Origin: a virus
DNA: 47,563 bases
Virus record (IMG/VR): IMGVR_UViG_3300037245_000617
Coordinates: 1 to 47,563 of that record
Strand: one strand, 5' to 3'
Position numbers and translations under genes: made by a program. Position 1 is the stretch's first letter; every line of letters starts with the position of its first letter. Below the pieces are notes generated by a model that was given only the letters and a program-made list of their open reading frames with translations, made no database searches and was not told the DNA's origin. Shown here piece after piece: positions 45,535 to 47,563 of the stretch.

Positions 45535-45907
45535 GAGTACCTGGGCCAAGTCAACTGATCACCCCGTGGTCAATCCGGACTCCATACGGCTGGCACTCTA
45601 CAACGAGGCGTTTATATCGTCAGCGGAGCCGTTTGTGTGGGCCATAGCTAAGTGCATGGTCAAGGCCCTGTTCATAGCTGGTCACAAGACGGTGATCCTC
45701 GACGCTACTAACACCACCATAGGAAGACAAGATGACTGGAACGGAGTGGCTGAAGACATCAATGCGACAGTCAAGTTTAAGGTCTTCCGCACTCACGCAA
45801 TCGAATGTATGGAGAGGGCAACGAATGACAACAAGGAGTTTCTGATCCCAGTGATCCAGCGCATGGCACTGAACTGGGAAGACCCTCCTACTGAGATGTG
45901 TTTATAA
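45491..45907 (+). CDS. Polynucleotide kinase-type P-loop kinase
   Basis: A 138-residue protein starting MRTLILTVGLPRSGKSTWAK at ATG 45491 behind AGGAG; it overlaps the nucleotidase by 44 bases. Walker A GLPRSGKST, NPDSIRLAL and VILDATNTTIGRQDDW match the 5'-kinase domain of T4 PNK-type enzymes. There is no phosphatase domain. It would phosphorylate 5'-OH ends so the RNA ligase can seal them. It is the last gene before the terminator. Confidence 0.8.
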   Translation: MRTLILTVGLPRSGKSTWAKSTDHPVVNPDSIRLALYNEAFISSAEPFVWAIAKCMVKALFIAGHKTVILDATNTTIGRQDDWNGVAEDINATVKFKVFRTHAIECMERATNDNKEFLIPVIQRMALNWEDPPTEMCL

Positions 45908-45923
45908 TTTATGCCGGGGTTAG

Positions 45924-45956
45924 CACGGGATACCGTGTGACGCTAGGGGATACCCT
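45924..45956 (+). other. Twin hairpins with GATA loops
   Basis: CACGG-GATA-CCGTG (45924-45937) and AGGG-GATA-CCCT (45945-45956) are two perfect stems, 7 bases apart, with the same tetraloop. They lie in the 3' region after the kinase gene and before the terminator. Confidence 0.55.
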
Positions 45957-45990
45957 GCAAACACCTCGGCTCCAATTCCCCCTCAGCCCT

Positions 45991-46029
45991 GCCCCCTTTG
46001 AGAATCCTCCGCTCATTGGGGGCTTTTTT
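45991..46029 (+). terminator. Rho-independent terminator of the early-right operon
   Basis: GCCCCC (45991-45996) pairs with GGGGGC (46018-46023), followed by a run of Ts. It ends the plus-strand block. Confidence 0.85.
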
Positions 46030-46030
46030 A

Positions 46031-46062
46031 TTGCGACATTTTGTCGTGATAAATGTCGTGAT
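46031..46062. repeat. TGTCG repeats
   Basis: CGACA-TTT-TGTCG can pair, and TGTCGTGAT occurs twice at 46042-46050 and 46054-46062 (12-bp period). The core TGTCG[CT] is also found, on the minus strand, in the repeats at 16439-16469. Confidence 0.4.
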
Positions 46063-46095
46063 AACTTTTGTTCAACCTGAACAATGGTGTTAGCC

Positions 46096-46290
46096 TCAGG
46101 TATCACCTGTCTGACAACCGTTTATTATTTGTTCATTTTTAATGAACCCGTTAAGTTTTTGAACAGGAAGACCATCGTCCATTGGTAAGCCTGGTCCTCC
46201 ACACTGACGACATGTTATCCTAAGGTCGAACGACCCCTTGACATCCATCTCAGCCAGGGGGCCGTGAGCCTTGCAAGCGTATAATATCAT
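46096..46290 (-). CDS. Zinc-ribbon small protein
   Basis: A 64-residue protein with CKAHGP and CRQCGGPG, fitting a zinc ribbon or treble clef. GAGGG lies 9 bases before the ATG. It follows a terminator, so it needs its own promoter or readthrough. Function unknown. Confidence 0.6.
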   Translation of the reverse strand: MILYACKAHGPLAEMDVKGSFDLRITCRQCGGPGLPMDDGLPVQKLNGFIKNEQIINGCQTGDT

Positions 46291-46312
46291 AGTTGTTTTC
46301 CCTCATAAGACG

Positions 46313-46355
46313 CAAAAAGACCCCCTGAAAGATAATGCTAGTTCCTTCAGGGGGT
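46313..46355 (-). terminator. Minus-strand terminator
   Basis: ACCCCCTGAA (46320-46329) and TTCAGGGGGT (46346-46355) form a perfect 10-bp stem. Read on the minus strand it is followed by TCTTTTTG. It ends the metallophosphoesterase transcript. Confidence 0.85.
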
Positions 46356-46455
46356 TATAGTATTCTATATTAATTGGGTGAGTGTTACTTCGGGGACTAA
46401 CGTGCTGGTGTCTCCCAGGAGTTCACAGGCACGTCAGCCCCCTGTTCACTTGAAT

Positions 46456-47214
46456 CTAAGTTGTCCAGGTGAACCCTCCATAGGAGAACGCACCGTTGAT
46501 GATGACTAAGGGGTGAGGTGTGTAGGTACCGTCACTTCGATACTCAACCACCGCCAAGCCATTCTGAAACCTGGTAGGCTTCTTACCCTTCCACTCAGGA
46601 TAGCGGTCTGTTAGACAGCCTATCGACTGAGCCAGGTATTCTTTCTTCTTGAAGTGTTTGTTCTTTGAATCTGACTGGAAGTGGTGAACGTGTCCGTACA
46701 TGATGTTACCTACAAACTCTCGCATGGTCATGGCCGCATGGTATACGCCCCAGTACCAGCCATGAGTGTAGGCCAGTTCACCTATGTTAAGGTAGTCTTC
46801 AAAGCCTGTGATAGTCTCACAGAGATCATAGAGGCCAAGGTCACGCTTAATGTCTATGGTACCCTTCATTGAGGGATTACCGTTGCAGTACCATTGCCCT
46901 CTCTGTTCGTGATTGCCAAGGATGAAGTGGAAGTCTGTGTTTGGGAGCTTGTTCTTGAGAAAGTAAAGCTCGTCGTATCCTACTTCCCAGTCCTTAGAGT
47001 ACCGCTTCCCCTCAGCTATCAGGGGCTTCGACTTGTTCCAGTTACTGAGACTGTCAAAGCTGCACCAGTCCCCACCGATCACTATTGTGTCGGGCTTGAT
47101 GTCAAGTACAAACTCTCTCGCCACTTTATAGGCGGGGTGAAAGTCCTCACTGTCGGGATCATGGTGGGCATCAAAGAGAGCCACTAACACATGATCAGTT
47201 TCCATCCTAGCCAT
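46456..47214 (-). CDS. Calcineurin-like metallophosphoesterase
   Basis: A 252-residue protein starting MARMETDHVLVALF at ATG 47214, behind AAGGAGG. It has all metal motifs in order: LFDAHHD (DxH), VIGGDWCS (GD), FILGNHEQ (GNHE), YTHGWYW (His) and MYGHVHHF (GHxH). These enzymes hydrolyse phosphomono- or diesters. The phage role may be nucleic acid end processing or removal of cyclic nucleotides. Its neighbour is the holin-like gene. Confidence 0.85.
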   Translation of the reverse strand: MARMETDHVLVALFDAHHDPDSEDFHPAYKVAREFVLDIKPDTIVIGGDWCSFDSLSNWNKSKPLIAEGKRYSKDWEVGYDELYFLKNKLPNTDFHFILGNHEQRGQWYCNGNPSMKGTIDIKRDLGLYDLCETITGFEDYLNIGELAYTHGWYWGVYHAAMTMREFVGNIMYGHVHHFQSDSKNKHFKKKEYLAQSIGCLTDRYPEWKGKKPTRFQNGLAVVEYRSDGTYTPHPLVIINGAFSYGGFTWTT

Positions 47215-47224
47215 TGGCACCTCC

Positions 47225-47563
47225 TTATCGTTTGGTTGCCATGCCGCCCATCGTTTCCTTGAGCCTTGAACCGAAGTAGAATGCTATAATGGAAGCAAGC
47301 ACTAGATGCTCAGGAACGGTGATGCTTATTCTCGTAAAAGGTGTATCAAACCACACTGCCAGGTTAGGAGCAAGGATGTTGAAGAACTCTATCCCCAACG
47401 CACCAAGGCCACCCAAGGGTCTAACCAACCCATTCAGAAACCGGATAACCCATGGCTGCTTCTGCGTCCTAAGCTCTGTCATAAACATTTGTCGTGCGCC
47501 ATCCGTACTGGCCTCAGAGATTTTCAGCGCATCAGCGTATGCCGTAAGGCGCTCAAGCTCTGA
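47225..47563 (-). CDS. Holin-like protein, N-terminus beyond the window
   Basis: The frame is open to the right edge: at least 25 residues (ending KISEASTDGARQ) precede the first visible ATG at 47488. The visible part has an amphipathic start, FLNGLVRPLGGLGALGIEFF and VPEHLVLASIIAFYFGSRLKE, which resemble the membrane segments and the FYFGSR signature of three-TM (gene-transfer-agent type) holins. Holins form pores to time lysis. No endolysin lies in the window; it may be beyond the edge. Confidence 0.6.
   Translation of the reverse strand, partial: SELERLTAYADALKISEASTDGARQMFMTELRTQKQPWVIRFLNGLVRPLGGLGALGIEFFNILAPNLAVWFDTPFTRISITVPEHLVLASIIAFYFGSRLKETMGGMATKR

Noticed and set aside
45898-46080. 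Plus-strand 60-codon ORF after the kinase gene
   Set aside because: It spans the hairpins and the terminator and has no ribosome site.
1-47563. Insertion sequences or transposase genes
   Set aside because: No transposase motif or matched terminal inverted repeats were seen.

Overview
The window is a tailed double-stranded DNA bacteriophage genome, or a large piece of one. It carries a terminase large subunit, portal, scaffold-like protein, fibre proteins, a DnaB-type helicase, an SSB, a tyrosine recombinase and a holin-like protein. There are no rRNA or housekeeping genes. Shine-Dalgarno sites are strong, genes are packed with ATGA and TAATG overlaps, and promoters look like sigma70 sites, so the host is a bacterium. 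Nothing here fixes the host genus. Genes run off both ends (a capsid-like gene at the left, a holin-like gene at the right), so this is a partial genome or a circular map opened between late genes.

Layout: (1) 1-16396, minus strand: virion genes. Transcription runs leftward from a promoter at 16433-16406 through small zinc-ribbon proteins, two FN3-like proteins, fibre genes with C1q-like ends, TerS-like, TerL, portal, scaffold and capsid. (2) 16551-18063, minus strand: six tRNA genes (Asn, Thr, Ile, His, Pro, Tyr) with small ORFs, led by a promoter at 18203-18175. (3) 18064-19144: about 1.1 kb without a convincing gene but with repeats, nested hairpins and divergent promoters. (4) 19145-25880, plus strand: a MoxR-like AAA+ ATPase, a helical partner and an HExxH/VWA protein, then small genes. 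Unlike the rest of the genome, its gene junctions are long and strongly foldable, and they include a three-copy hairpin element whose upper helix changes in a compensated way. The module ends at a bidirectional terminator. (5) 25931-35210, minus strand: the early/replication operon (DnaB helicase, an acyl carrier protein, many small proteins, a replication protein O-like gene with five iterons inside it, SSB, an Xis-type HTH protein). (6) 35509-45907, plus strand: a Cas4-like nuclease, tyrosine recombinase, an RNA repair set (RlaP-like nucleotidyltransferase, HD phosphohydrolase, RNA ligase, polynucleotide kinase), a prim-pol and a deoxyribonucleotidase. (7) 46096-47563, minus strand: a Zn-ribbon protein, metallophosphoesterase and holin-like protein.

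Putative control: three promoters (16433-16406, 35274-35247 and 35330-35357) share the 14-mer TTGACTTGTTGTGA across the -35 box and use a 16-bp spacer. They drive the late, early-left and early-right blocks, so one regulator could act on all three. The early blocks diverge from one 300-bp control region that contains a dyad.

The most novel features are the structured-RNA-rich MoxR/VWA module, the phage-encoded acyl carrier protein, the RNA repair cassette, the iteron origin inside the O-like gene and the shared promoter element. Functions are read from motifs and context only; no database search or folding program was run.
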